From assembly GCA_039621445.1 (NCBI GenBank), contig CP154955.1, positions 17,340,691 through 17,404,690 of the forward strand: DNA of 64,000 nt. Direction: 5' to 3'. The DNA comes from Euglena gracilis. Lineage: Eukaryota; Euglenida; Euglenophyceae; Euglenales. Below, in pieces: positions 35,086 through 45,485 of the stretch (position 1 is the stretch's first letter; every line of letters begins with the position of its first letter). The position numbers were made by a program, and so were the translations under genes. The notes beneath the pieces were generated by a model. The model searched no databases, was not told the DNA's origin, and worked only from the letters and a program-made list of their open reading frames with translations.

Positions 35086-35468
35086 CAAGCTTTTGCTTAA
35101 GGACCCCCGGGGGGGGGGGTACTGGCTAGCCAATCGGCTAGACACTGGAAAAAGAGGACCAGCTAGACCCCCCCGGGGGGGGGGGGGTCCGGGGGTCCCC
35201 CGGACTGGGAAAAAAAATTTCCTCCGGCGCTTTGTTCCAAAAATTCCCAAAAATGGCCAAAAACGGGCATTTTTGGCCATTTTTGGGGGTCCCCAAAAAA
35301 AATTTCGGCGCTTCGCGCCGGTCACTGGAAAAAAATTTTCCACTAGCTAGCCCTGCTAGCGGACCCCCCCCGGGGGGGGTCTGCTAGAAAACCCACTAGC
35401 CAAATTTGGACTAGCTGCAGTCCAGCCCCCCCCGGGGGGGGTACTGCAATCCCTTAGGCAAATGCCTG
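35086..35468. mobile_element. hAT-type MITE (CARGCTTTTGC), TSD ATGGTGCC
   Basis: Left CAAGCTTTTGCTTAAGG and right CCTTAGGCAAATGCCTG are inverted repeats, with perfect 8-bp duplications ATGGTGCC at 35078-35085 and 35469-35476. The interior carries three C/G palindromes and a TTTCGGCGC-TTCG-CGCCGG hairpin. The same family occurs at 46492-46894, where internal GGCTAGACACTGGAAAAAG and GCTAGCCCTGCTAGC segments are conserved. Confidence 0.92.
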
Positions 35469-35689
35469 ATGGTGCCCCTTACTTGTGACCAGGGGAGTGG
35501 GATTCCCGCCTTGGTTACGTGTCAATGTCGGGTCTCTGAAACCCCTGGTGTCCTCATCGTCATTGGATGAGTGCCCACACCTCATCACCCAAAGGTTTTC
35601 TCTTGAGGCGGGTCCCTTGGGTGGGAAAAAAGTGCGCAAATGGGTTCGTTGGTTACAGAAGTGGGTCAGTTGAACGTGGGCAAAATTTG

Positions 35690-35920
35690 GTGAGCATGTG
35701 ATTTGGGTGGAAAATGTGCAAAAATGGCAAAATGTGCAAAATTGGGCAAAAAAATGCGCAAAAAATGGGAAATGTGCAAAATTGGGCAAAAAATGCGCAA
35801 AAAATGGAAAATGAGCAAAAACGGGGGGGGATGTGCAAAAAATGCGCATTTTTGAAAAATTGACAAAAATGCGCAAAAAATGCGCAAAAATGCGGAAAAA
35901 TGCGCAGCGCATTTCCCCCC
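35690..35920. repeat. GTGCAAAAAATGCGCAAAA tandem-like repeat
   Basis: Irregular repetition of TGCGCAAAAAATG and TGTGCAAAATTGGGC. Phe/Ala/His-rich frames on the minus strand are artefacts. Confidence 0.85.
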
Positions 35921-35956
35921 CCCCTGTAAAGGTGTGAAAGCTTCTGTGAACCCAGG

Positions 35957-36124
35957 TTGATCGATGCCTCTCCTCAGCTGAGGTCTAGTCGGACCAAAAT
36001 TTTTGCCGTATCAGAAGTGAAGCAGGAGGTTAGAGCAAGAAAAGAGCGCGGGATCCCATTGGACAAATTGGACTATCCTTCAATCAGGGGGTTCCTTCGC
36101 AAATACACTGATGTGTTGGGAACC
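35957..36124 (+). pseudogene. hAT-like (CGGBP1-type) transposase fragment
   Basis: The frame reads SSRTKIFAVSEVKQEVRARK then GIPLDKLDYPSIRGFLRKYT and ends at a G run. The pattern GIPLxKLxxPxIRxFLxKY is that of the segment downstream of the BED-like zinc finger in CGGBP1/DUF659-type hAT proteins. No other part is adjacent, so this looks like an exon or fragment of a defunct copy. Confidence 0.5.
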
Positions 36125-36892
36125 TCCAGGGGGGGGTCTTATCATTTGGGGGGTCTTATCTTTGGGGGGGGGTCTAATTTTTGGATTCTTTATTTCTGGA
36201 TACAAATTGATTTTCTAAAAAAAATTCTGTTCCTAATTTGACAGTATTTTATACTTCCGAACTCTAGTTGGCCGACTGAGTTGGCCAACCAATCGACCAA
36301 CTGCCCACTCTGATTCACTTTTGGTCAAACCGGTAAACTTTTAAGCCCCCCAATGAGCAAAATCCTACCTACTCCCCCCCCCCCCGGGAAACTGACACCT
36401 GACAGGTTGGCCAGTACCGGGGACCCTGACAACTTCCTATCATGACAGGTTGGCCGGTACCAGGGACCCTGACAGTTTCTCGGGCGGGACCCTGACAGGT
36501 TCTCGGGCAAGACAGTTTCCCGGGGGGGGGGGTAAGTATGCAGATTAGTGGGTGGCCATGAGAATTTGTTCTGTGTGCACATTTCAGGTGAGAAATTTCT
36601 CCTCACTTTTCACCTGCACTTCCACCCCGCAAAAAAATACACCACATGTTGTCAGATCCTTCACGAACACAAAACACTCCCTTAGGAAAATCCTGAATGC
36701 ACCTGCAAGCTGTCATTGCATTTTCACATTTCGCCTTATTCACCATGCCTTTGGAAGATCTTGCCTTCTCCATTGGTGGTCCACCCTCTTCATCCGATCC
36801 ATCTGACGTGAGACTGACCGAGGAAAAACATCAAACTTCACCTTCATTGCCTTTGTGTCTTGCAAGAATTTTCATGCCATTGGCTGACACTT

Positions 36893-36975
36893 TTATTCCG
36901 GTTATTCCGGTTTATTCCAGTTTATTCCGGTTTATTCCGGTTTTCACTATTCTGGTTTATTCCGTTTTATTCCGG
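36893..36975. repeat. TTATTCCGGTT minisatellite
   Basis: Eight or nine tandem TTATTCCGGT units. The preceding short frame (MPLEDLAFSIGGPPSSSDPS, to a GTGAGA donor at 36809) could be an exon but is unsupported. Confidence 0.85.
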
Positions 36976-37240
36976 ACCGGAATATCTCCCTGCCCCTGTA
37001 CAGATTTGATTATTTTGCAGCAATTTTTTGCTGCAAAACCATCAAATCTGTACCTCCACCGGCATTTTTCATGGATGAAATGAAATCTTCGGCGGGCAAA
37101 ACATTAATGCAAGATGTCTATGACTTTAGCAGGTTGAAAGTTTTTCAGTTTGGGGGTCTTAACAAAGCCAGACCTCCATAAGTCTCACATTGGATTGAAA
37201 AGTGCTGGTTGGAAGCCAGGACCGGACTCTGTCACACTCA

Positions 37241-37405
37241 TCAAGCGAGAGCAGACTGGGGCTCGACCGACCCCTTGCGGTGCTTGCGGCCCGCACGCCG
37301 CGTCTTCCTGTTGGCCGCCGGGGCGTCGGGGACGTTCGGCCGGGGCTGGGGCAGCTTCGGGACCCAGACCCGCTTGGCCTTCTTGGGGGCGGGCTCTGCG
37401 GGCTC
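37241..37405 (-). CDS. UTP23: UTP23-like protein, last exon (basic tail)
   Basis: Fifty-four codons plus TGA encode a Lys/Arg/Pro-rich tail (EPAEPAPKKAKRVWVPKLPQ, then NRKTRRAGRKHRKG). Such a tail is usual after the PIN-like domain of UTP23, where it binds RNA. The start is set by the nonconventional rule: CTG at 37413-37411 and five more bases. The intron end CAGAAGCCTG equals the terminal repeat of local MITEs. A GT...AG alternative (ACAG|AAGCCTG) adds five codons. The link to the preceding exon crosses a large repeat-filled gap and is inferred. Confidence 0.6.
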   Translation of the reverse strand, partial: EPAEPAPKKAKRVWVPKLPQPRPNVPDAPAANRKTRRAGRKHRKGSVEPQSALA

Positions 37406-38549
37406 CCGGCCAGGCTTCTGTTTTCCCAACACCCACTTGACTTCCCTTGCAAGTCTCGCCAAAGAGGACCAAATACCATCAAATTACAGTTAATTATGAT
37501 GCACCACTCTAGGGGATTGATGGAAGTGTGATTGCACATATGTGTGTGTACATGCACATTAATTCAACCCCCCATTACACAAATGCTGTGGACATACCGG
37601 GGGGGAAAATTTTTGCCCTAGAGAAAATTTGCGCGGACAAATTTCGCGGAAACAAATCCCGCAAAATATTTCCGGGCATTTTTAAGGAATCCCGCGAAAT
37701 TTTTGTCCATGTATTCCCTTTCACGCCATTTTTGCTTCACAGGAAAAAAAATCCCGCGAAATATTTCCGGACATTTTTAAGAAATCCCGCGAAATTTGTC
37801 GTCGGCGAAATTTGTCGCCGCAAAATTTCTCTGGCACAAAATTCCCCCCCCCCCCCGGTATGACAAATCCAATTTCCCCTTCATTGCAGCTGACCAAAAT
37901 CAAAATTCCATCATTTTTCCCCTGGAAAAGAATGCCAGCACAATTCCTCCCGCTCCTACCTCCCAGGCATCAAAGCTCTCTGGCAAATTGTTCTTTTTCC
38001 CCCAGCTCCTTGGCAACGCACTGTAGAGTCCACCCTCCAGATGACTCAGCATCTGACCCTTCACACACATTTCACAGAGCCTAAGAACAAACAAGCCAAA
38101 ATCATCGAGGAAAATGGTCTCCCACAACCTCAGGGGCTTCTGTTACCCTTAGTTACCCTTTCGCAAGGTAACTGATGCGCATATGCGCGTTATGGTTCTG
38201 GCTGTTCCTTGGGTCCTGATGGATTGTGGAACCAAAGGGTCAAAAGGGTGGGTTTCAAAGCCGGGTCAAAAAATGGCAAAGAGTCAAAAAATGTGGACAT
38301 TGCACACGCTGCAATAGAAAATTGAAAACCTTGGGTGAGTTAGGCCGCCCAAAGTCGTGGGTGGGTGGGCTTTCAAAGAAGTGGGTGGGCAGGTTTTGCA
38401 AGCCCAACAACCACTTTTTTGACAACCCACCCTCCACAACCCCCCCTCCCCCCGCACCCAAAAACCCCTCCACCCCCAAAACGGCGGAAACCCCAGAAAA
38501 AAAATTCGGCTCAGCCTTTGGCCGGACTGACCTTGGGTGTACCCCCTTG

Positions 38550-40614
38550 CAGGCATTATTATTTTTTAAGGCGCCTTAAAAAACCTTAAAAAAAATAAAA
38601 AAACCTTAAAAAAACCTTTTCCCCCCCCCAAAACCTTAAAAAATTTCCCTGGGAATTTTTTTTCTTGCACCAAAAAAACATGTCTGAAACCCCCCCAAAG
38701 CATAAAACCAAACAAAAAAAACCAAACAAAACAAACTTTTTGCCAGGTTTTTTTTTTAAGACCGTCCCCCCCCACCCATAAAAATCAGTTTCGGCGCCTG
38801 CGGCGCCGAAAAGTATATCCCACCCCCTCCGGGGGGGAGGGGTCCACCCACCCTACCCCCCACCCCCGGGGTCCAAACTTAAAAAAATCCCTTGATCGGT
38901 TCAAAAAAGCTCAACAGCTAATAAGCAAAACTGAAACAAAAACCCATTTTTGATTTGAATTTTTTGCATTTCAATCAACAGCATCTGCAAAAAATGCAAT
39001 CGCGAATTACATCCGATTGGGCAATTTTTGTCCCCACACTTAGCAATTCAAAAAAGTCGTTGTGAGAGAATTTTTTTTGTTTGACGGCATTTTGGTCCCA
39101 ATTTCTCAAAATGATTGCAGCAGTTTTGAAACAACATGACAATACACGCTGAGAATATCATTTGGAAAGCAATTGCGGATTTGGAATTTTAGAAGGGAGT
39201 TGGTGATTTGCACAGTAAAAGATGTGGATTAGAAACCTTGCCATTGTGGAGAAATTCCTGCTGAATTTGCATGCTTTCACACCCAAAGTCTCGAATATCG
39301 CAAAATAGGATTGAGAATTTGCAACAACAGTGGCAAAATGACACAGTGGATATCCGAACCGCAATCGCGGATTTGGTAGTTTTTGGGGGGGGTGGAAAAT
39401 AACGAAGGTCAAAAAAGGTGGACCAAATTTTGGCACAGCCAAACTTTACTGACACTTTTCCTCTGTCAAATTTGTCGGATTTTCAATGGCATTTTTTTTG
39501 CTTCAAAAACCTCTCAACTTCAAAATTTTGAGAAAATGTTGATTTTTTGGAAGGTGTGAAAAATGGGGGTTTGAGGGAGTTTAATGGCCATTTTTTGAGG
39601 AAAAAGTTCTAAAGTAATTTTTTGTCATCAAAAAGTGACGTTTTTAAGTTTTTCCAGACTTTTTTTGTTGCGTGTTTTTTTATATAAAAAACACATATTT
39701 TTAAAAAACTTGTTTTCTTTTTAAAAAATTTATTTATAAAAAACTTGTTTTTTCTAAAAAAAAATTTCTTACAAAAACATGCTTTTTAAAAAAAACATTT
39801 TTTTTGGTTTCAAAAAAAAACATTTTTTTGTTTCAAAAAAAAACAAGCACTCAACCTTGGCAAGAACCTATGGTCAAGCCCCAAAATTTCCCCATTTGAG
39901 GCCATTTTAGGCCATTTAAGGCCAACAGGCAAGCAAATGTCCTGAATAGGGTCAGAAATTTAAAGTAATTGCAATGAAAAAAAATGGATGGTTTCGAGTT
40001 TCGAGTTTCGAGGTGACCCACTCTGTATCCCATGCAACAAGGTTTTGAGCAATGTGTATGGCGGCACACTGCATGGGCACGCGTTTGGTATTGCTCACAT
40101 GAAAAAGTTGGATTATTTTGTCAGTGTTCATGAGACTATCCGGTGTGGGTGCACGGGTCAGGGCGGTCCATCAGGGACGGAATTTTTTTTTTAGTTAACT
40201 GCCCCTTAAGGACTGCCCCTCCAGGGCAGTTTTGGACCCGAAATAATTTTTCCGGCGCCTTCGGCACCGGGTGTTTTTTTGACCCATTTTGGGACCCATA
40301 TGCAGGAACCCATAGGTAAAATGGCCTAAAATTCCTAAAATGCCCAGAATGGCCTAAAATTCCTAAAATGCCTAAAATGGCAATAACTGATCCCATGCTT
40401 CGCCCGAGGCTTCTTCCTTGGGCGTTCCGAAGCCACAGGAGTCTGAAGCCATCGGGCCATCTTCGGGGGCTGAGATTTTACCTGAGGAAAAAAATGCCTT
40501 AAAAAACCTTAAAAATTTTTAAAATTCCTCAAAAAACCTTAAAAAACCTTAAAAAACCTTAAAAGAAGCCTTAAATTTTTTTGAGAAATGTCGCCTTAAA
40601 AAAAATAATGCCTG
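38550..40614. mobile_element. 2.1-kb hAT element with TIRs and 8-bp TSD
   Basis: The left end CAGGCATTATTATTTTTTAAG and right end CTTAAAAAAAATAATGCCTG are inverted repeats. The flanks CCCCCTTG (38542-38549) and CCCCCTGG (40615-40622) match at seven of eight. Subterminal TTAAAAAACC words are repeated on both sides. Inside is a BED-like zinc-finger frame (39988-40115), so this is larger than a MITE and may derive from an autonomous copy. It lies in the last intron of the UTP23-like gene. Confidence 0.75.
39988..40115 (+). pseudogene. BED/U1-like zinc finger of a hAT transposase
   Basis: The peptide PLCIPCNKVLSNVYGG, then TLHG-HAFGIA-HMKK, has the spacing C-x2-C-x15ish-H-x5-H of the zinc finger that begins CGGBP1-type hAT proteins. 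Located inside the 38550-40614 element. No catalytic domain follows in frame; the rest may be deleted or in unseen exons. Confidence 0.5.
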
Positions 40615-40769
40615 CCCCCTGGGTGGGAAACCCTGGGTGGGGTCCAGAGGACCACACCCAGGACCCATCCTCTTGAAACCTCCTGGGGGGCGGGGCGACA
40701 CCAGGGTTGAGTGAATGGATGGACCGAGCCTGGCACCCTTGAAAATAGCTATCCGGGGGGTCTGAACCA

Positions 40770-41008
40770 CTTCACACACACACACACACTCATACCCACC
40801 CACCCACCCACCCACCCACCCATACACACACCCCCCACACCCACCCACACACTCATACACACCCACCCACCCACCCACGCACGCACACGCACACGCACGC
40901 ACACACACACACACATACACACCCACACACCCACCCACCCACCCACACGCACACCCACACACACCCACACCCACACCCACACCCACACCCACACCCACAC
41001 ACACACCA
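40770..41008. repeat. CACA/CACCC microsatellite
   Basis: Mixed (CA)n, (CCCA)n and (CACACC)n blocks. Frames of over 200 codons on the minus strand here are artefacts. Confidence 0.95.
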
Positions 41009-41348
41009 GGTGATGCCGTCCATAACATGGGGGGGGGTCGAGCTTCCTCAACAGGATGCCTGCTCCTTGACCCCCATTTCCTGCTGCAGCCGCTGGCTGC
41101 CATGCAGAGACCCCGGGGAGGGCAGACCGGTGACTTACCCACTCTGGGAGGGGTCTCGCTTGCTCCTTTTGGCCAACCCTGCAGCAAATCAGCAACCGCC
41201 TGATTTACCACACGCAGTCAAACAGGATTTTTCTCAACCCAGCCACCTCGTCTGGGGGGAGAGCGGTGGCATACATTTTTTACTGACCCCCGGGGGGCCA
41301 GTATCGACATGGTCGGATGAATGCAGCGTCAGCTTTGCTCAGTTGGAC

Positions 41349-41388
41349 ATCGCGCTGCGGGGCTGCATCTGCCAGGCCTTTGCGGACT
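41349..41388 (-). CDS. UTP23: UTP23-like protein, exon 5
   Basis: This small exon begins after CTG plus five bases (41396-41389) and continues in phase 2 from exon 4, giving SKKVRKGLADAAPQRD. The intron ends pair perfectly as CAGGTG/CACCTG. The 3' end is uncertain: 41361 by a nonconventional donor (CCGCAG) or 41349 by GAT|GTCCAA. The frame stays open to about 41310 and looks coding throughout. Confidence 0.55.
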
Positions 41389-41728
41389 GCGATCAGGTGG
41401 GCCACTGCGGGGGTTGGCGGCATTCCGTTCCTTTTTTAAAAAAAAAACGCAATAACCACAACGCCGGGCCTGAAAATAGAATTTAAGCTGCATTCAAAAA
41501 CAAACAACAATATGCAAACATAACGCTGATGGGGTGAAAGCGGCACATAGAACGTTGCACAAACCTGCTAGGCAAAAAATATATCACCACCCTGCTCCCA
41601 TTTGCAGTGTTCTTTTTAATTTGACACAGAAATTAAAATCAGTGGTGTCAAGGGGGGGAACACTGAAACATTTGAGTGAGGACCTCCTGACCCTGGACCC
41701 CCTTCTCACAGCATTGGAGCACCTGTTC

Positions 41729-41839
41729 TTCTTGGAGTACAAGAACCCATCGAGCATCACTGCCTTCTTGAGGTCGTCAAACCGCACGACAGGGATGCAC
41801 TTCTTGTGCGCAGCCCAGCGCAGCTGATCGTTCTGGGTC
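41729..41839 (-). CDS. UTP23: UTP23-like protein, exon 4 (PIN domain)
   Basis: After splicing, this exon supplies TQNDQLRW and then AAHKKCIPVVRFDDLKKAVML, matching the family sequence ATQDxxLRxxLRxxPGVPxxxI and a following conserved strand and helix. The 5' boundary is set by CTG at 41847-41845 plus five bases; the 3' boundary by CAG at 41725-41723, three bases into the intron. Length is 111 nt, 1 + 36 codons + 2, fitting the phase of both neighbours. Confidence 0.8.
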
Positions 41840-42263
41840 CGCTGCAGGCCATTCTGCATTTTCAAGCTTTGACTGCCCAGGATTCCTGAAAAATGCAGTG
41901 GGGCGCCATCTCGTCATCCGCCACAACCTCAACTGCTGGAAATACGATTCCTGAGGCACTTGCAAATAGCAGTGTATTTCTGCAATTATACAATTTGACC
42001 ATTTTCCACTCTTGATATCTTTATATCTCTCCGAGCCTTTTTTGGGGGGGGTATTTGCAACAAAACTGCAGTTTCTCTGCACAACAAGGAGGTTTCCATT
42101 TTCGTCCATTTTACAAAGAAAAATACGTGTGGTTTTTGGATGAAATAAAACTCTGAGTTGGGAGCAAGGAAACTATCCAGAATATCACAAATGTTTCCTT
42201 TCAGTGGGCAAACACGGCGATCGATTGAGCCCCCCCCCCCCAAATTCTGCCTCAGGCCTGGCT

Positions 42264-42302
42264 GCCAGGATGTACTTTCGCTCGGAATCCTTTGCCAAAG
42301 CC
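42264..42302 (-). CDS. UTP23: UTP23-like protein, exon 3 (39-nt micro-exon)
   Basis: It encodes ALAKDSERKYIL and two more bases, completed by exon 4 to give KYILATQNDQLR. The 3' end is exact: CAG at 42260-42258 lies at +4..+6 and the intron ends pair CAGGCC/GGCCTG. The 5' end is inferred from CTG at 42310-42308 plus five bases and from phase. If the zinc-finger loop of UTP23 is present in this species, another exon may be missing between exons 2 and 3, or this exon may be longer. Confidence 0.65.
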
Positions 42303-42676
42303 AGGAACAGGGGTGTTCTTCGGCGACGTGGAGTCATTTTCGTCGTCCACCCAATGAACAACTGTCCATCTGTTCACATTTCGCTAAAACATAGACGCTG
42401 GGGTGGGCCTGGGCGCTTTTTCTGTGTTTACTGAGACCTCCTTGTGCTTTGTTGTGATTCACCTTGGTGTGCACCGGATGCAAGAGAGGGGGCGGGATAA
42501 ATGGATTTCCTCTCTTCTTTTCTTCCTCCAGGGATCGGTGTAAATGGGGGAGTTGGGATAAACGGGGGGTTACCCCGAGAATGGCCCAAAAAGTCCAAAT
42601 CCGGTTGGGTCGAGATGTTTCAGCCAAACCTTTGAGGTGAAAACCCCCAAACACTTAAAAAGCCATTTGTGACCAT

Positions 42677-42919
42677 CAGGGGTTTTTTTTAAGGGGTCCC
42701 CCCACCCACCCACCCCCTGCGGGGGGGGGTCCTGGGGGACCCACAAAAAAATGGCCGAAAATCGCGAAAAGTGCTAAAAATAGCACTTTTCGGCGCCTTC
42801 GGCGCTGAAAAGTATATCCCACCCCCCCCTCTGGGGGGACCCCCCCCCGGGGGGGGGGGGGCTCAGCCGGACCCACCCACCCAACCCCCCCCTCCGGGTC
42901 CACGACTAAAAAACCCCTG
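42677..42919. mobile_element. hAT-type MITE (CAGGGGTTTT), TSD GTGACCAT
   Basis: The left end is CAGGGGTTTTTTTTAAGG and the right end CTAAAAAACCCCTG. Perfect 8-bp duplications GTGACCAT are at 42669-42676 and 42920-42927. The interior includes a TTTTCGGCGCC-TTCG-GCGCTGAAAA hairpin. It sits in the second intron of the UTP23-like gene. Confidence 0.93.
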
Positions 42920-43601
42920 GTGACCATTTTGACCCCGTTTTTGATCCTGCCCGGCTTTTCCAGGCTGCCCTAACTTTTATTTCAGCAGATCGTGGGGCGG
43001 GGGGCAATGTCCAGCTGGGAGCTGCTGGCTGGACCTCCTTGGGGGGGGATCACCTCCGGCTTAGGAAAACCCCTGTCCAGGAGGGCATCCGAAGGGCTTG
43101 GGCCAGGGCAGACGGCTGGCTGTTGAATGCCTTCATGCAAGGAGCATCCAAAAACGTCCTGAAAACAGCCAAAAATCCACCGAGTTTTGGAAATGACAGG
43201 AGTTTCAAATGGGGTTGCCTCCCACTCCCAGGATCAGTCACTGCAAATGGCAGGGGCGTCCAAATGGAACGCCACGGCTTCCAATCAGAAGATTTGTTTG
43301 TTTCCCTTCCCGGTTTGCTTCCCTTCCTGGTTTGCTTCCCTTTACATCCGGCCCACTTCGCCAAAAAGGGGTTAAATGAACATGTCTTTAACCGTGATTG
43401 AGATCGGGAAAAAAACATGACAAGAAAGCTCCCGCCTGACATGCAGCCTGCCCTGTCCCAGGTTGCCATCGCCGTAGCCGGTGTGGTACGTGCAGGGGTG
43501 TATGGGAAGGCCTGGTGGGGGGGGGGGGTGTCGGGCCCCACCCACCACCCACAGGGGTTCGGGGATCGCCATACAGCCCTGGGTAGGTGGAGACGCTGTA
43601 C

Positions 43602-43666
43602 AGCCACTGGGCGGCCTCCAGCGCGTCGGTCCGGCCCAGCATGCTCAGTTCGTCCCGGACGGGTTT
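43602..43666 (-). CDS. UTP23: UTP23-like protein, exon 2
   Basis: It encodes KPVRDELSMLGRTDALEAAQ and W, matching the conserved helix xCVLxELxxLG of UTP23/FCF1 PIN domains. The proposed 5' boundary joins exon 1 in frame and gives intron ends that pair over about ten bases (CAGCACAC/GTGTGCTG). Here CAG and CTG are one base off the usual positions, but the two distances still sum to eight. The 3' boundary (GTACAG at 43601) gives phase 2 as exon 3 requires. The frame stays open to 43585, so a slightly longer exon is possible. Confidence 0.7.
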
Positions 43667-43794
43667 GCAGCAGCACACCCGCAGGCTGGAGGGGCGGGAA
43701 AGCCAGAGGCGCGCTGCTGGATGGCTTCGGGCGTGGGGGAGAGGGCGACAGAGGAGCGTTTCCCGTTGAAAAGTGGGGGAGAGTGGGGGAAACA

Positions 43795-43990
43795 ACATCA
43801 AAAACTTCTTCAAAAATAACTTCAAAAAATAACATCAAAAATAATAACATCAAAAATAATAAGATCAAAAATAATAACATCAAAAATAATAACATCAAAA
43901 ATAACATCAAAAATAACATCAAATATAACATCAAAAATAACATCAAAAAGAACATCAAAAACAACATCAAAATTAACATCAAAAAGCGCA
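43795..43990. repeat. 12-bp minisatellite AAAAATAACATC
   Basis: About fifteen units of AAAAATAACATC and AAAAATAATAACATC inside the first intron of the UTP23-like gene. Leu/Phe-Met frames on the minus strand are artefacts. Confidence 0.95.
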
Positions 43991-44199
43991 AAGACAAAAA
44001 AGACAAAAAAGACAGGAACTTGCTGTTTTTCAATGGTACACATGTCATTCCATGTAAAACAAATAACTTCCACCAGCAACCAAAATGGAAGACCTCAACA
44101 CCATAAAAAGAGTCCGTAAAAACGCACAGACAAGGAAAATATTGACCAACTTTTGGGACATTTGTGAAGCTGACAGAGCCCCGGATCATACCACTGTAC

Positions 44200-44460
44200 C
44201 ATTGCTTAGCGACCCCCCCCCCGGGGGGGAGGAGGGTCACTTTCCACTCCGAAAAAACCAGTCAGTCACCTTTTCCGAAAAAAACCAGTCAATCACTTTA
44301 CCGAGGCAATGAAAATCTGCCAAAGAATCTCAAAAAATCCAAAAATTTTCGGGCCCCTTCGGCGCCAGGCCAGCCACTTTTCATTTTCGGGCCAGCCCCA
44401 CCCCTCGGGGGGAGGGGGGCTCTTGGCCAAAAAAAAACCAGTCAGTCACCCCGGGGGGGG
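44200..44460. repeat. ACCATTGCTTAG / CAGTCAGTCAC repeat
   Basis: Begins ACCATTGCTTAGCGACCCC and contains several AAACCAGTCAGTCACC words and a TTCGGCGCC hairpin. Related units are at 49238-49500 and 56372-56450. Probably another short mobile element; ends not defined. Confidence 0.55.
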
Positions 44461-44534
44461 GGGGTAGGACAGCATGGTATGCCCCGGATACTTTGCTTCG
44501 TTGTGCCAGGGGATGGGTTGAAGTGTGCTGCCAA

Positions 44535-44714
44535 CGGACCCGGCTGGCGCGGTCCCAGGGCCCGCTGCACCGTCCGCTCCAGCTTCCAGCCGTTGTCCAG
44601 CACCATGCCGATGAACGCCGCGTCGCACAGCACCCGGAACGGCGGGTCGTAGCCGTACTCCTTCTTGTACCAGGCGAGCACCTTGTTGCTCTGCTTCCGC
44701 CGGTGGACCTGCAT
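44535..44714 (-). CDS. UTP23: UTP23-like rRNA-processing protein, exon 1
   Basis: UTP23 is a nucleolar PIN-like protein of the small-subunit processome, needed for early 18S rRNA cleavages and release of snR30. This exon gives the N-terminus: MQVHRRKQSNKVLAWYKKEY, then PFRVLCDAAFIGMVLDNGWK and LERTVQRAL. It follows the family pattern RxKxxKxLxxYxxxFGxxxPFxVLxDxxF rather than the FCF1 start. Six minus-strand exons (44714-37241) yield roughly 195 residues, shorter than typical UTP23 (about 250), and I did not see the C-x-H zinc site. The ATG is 2 nt after GGCGCAG, which may be the trans-splice acceptor. Several introns are of the nonconventional kind. Confidence 0.82.
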
Positions 44715-45214
44715 CGCTGCGCCGGGTCACTCGGCCGCGGCGCTACATCACGGGGGTGCCTGTGCCACACAGGAAGAGGGATGCAGCAGGATTTTGCTCA
44801 GGGACCCCGGGGGCTCACCAGCTGACCCCCCCCCAAACAATACCCCCCCCCCTCCAACCAAGTTAATACCCCCTATTTTTTTTCCGGGCCGGCGACCTGG
44901 ATTTCGCCCTGAAAATGGGGTTTAAAATAATAATTTCTCATCGTAAATTACAGGAAAAAATCGATTATTCTGGATTATCTGGCCTCCAAAAATGCTAAAT
45001 TTCATGTCAAATTGCAATAAATGACCCCAAAGAGGGGTTTCGGGTGCTTTTTGGGCTAATACCCCCCTCGGGTTGTGACTTCTGGCAAAAAAATAATAAA
45101 CCCCCCCCCGAATATAAAGCCCCCCCCCCCCGGATTTATATTTGGGCGGGATTTCCAGACTCTCAGGGGGGGCTTTATATTTGGGAGGCTTTATATCATT
45201 TTATGAGTCGGGGC

Positions 45215-45485
45215 GGTAGTATCGAGATAGTTCGAGAGATCATTTAGTATAAGAGAGACAGAGGGAGGAGAGGAGATTCTAGTATTAGAGGAGATGATAG
45301 GGATGAGTATATTTATCTTATATTAGATTAGTAAGTATATTATATGATATTATATATTAATTATTCTATAGAAGAAGAAGATATATATATGTATTAATAA
45401 TATATAAGTATAGATATTATGACTATATACATATATATTTATATATTATAGATTATTAATCTTATATATTTTTATATGATATTGA
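45215..45485. repeat. Pure A/T/G-rich island
   Basis: About 270 bp of TATATT/ATTAT/GAGA with almost no C on the plus strand, in sharp contrast to the surroundings. The edge at 45205 follows a GGGGCTTTATATTTGGG repeat block (45100-45200). No ORF or known feature is visible. Confidence 0.8.

Noticed and set aside
40156-40230. Complete MITE of the CAGGGCGGTCC family
   Set aside because: Left end is clear, but no matching right end or duplication was found; probably a fragment.
40549-41211. 220-codon minus-strand ORF, Gly/Val/Cys-rich
   Set aside because: Reads through the CACA/CACCC microsatellite.
43050-44240. 396-codon minus-strand ORF
   Set aside because: Mostly AAAAATAACATC satellite (Leu/Phe/Met repeats) fused to an out-of-frame reading of the true UTP23-like exon 2.
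44446-44770. Alternative minus-strand frames over the UTP23-like exon 1
   Set aside because: Only the frame starting at 44714 matches a family; the others are Arg/Ala-rich shadows of GC-rich codons.
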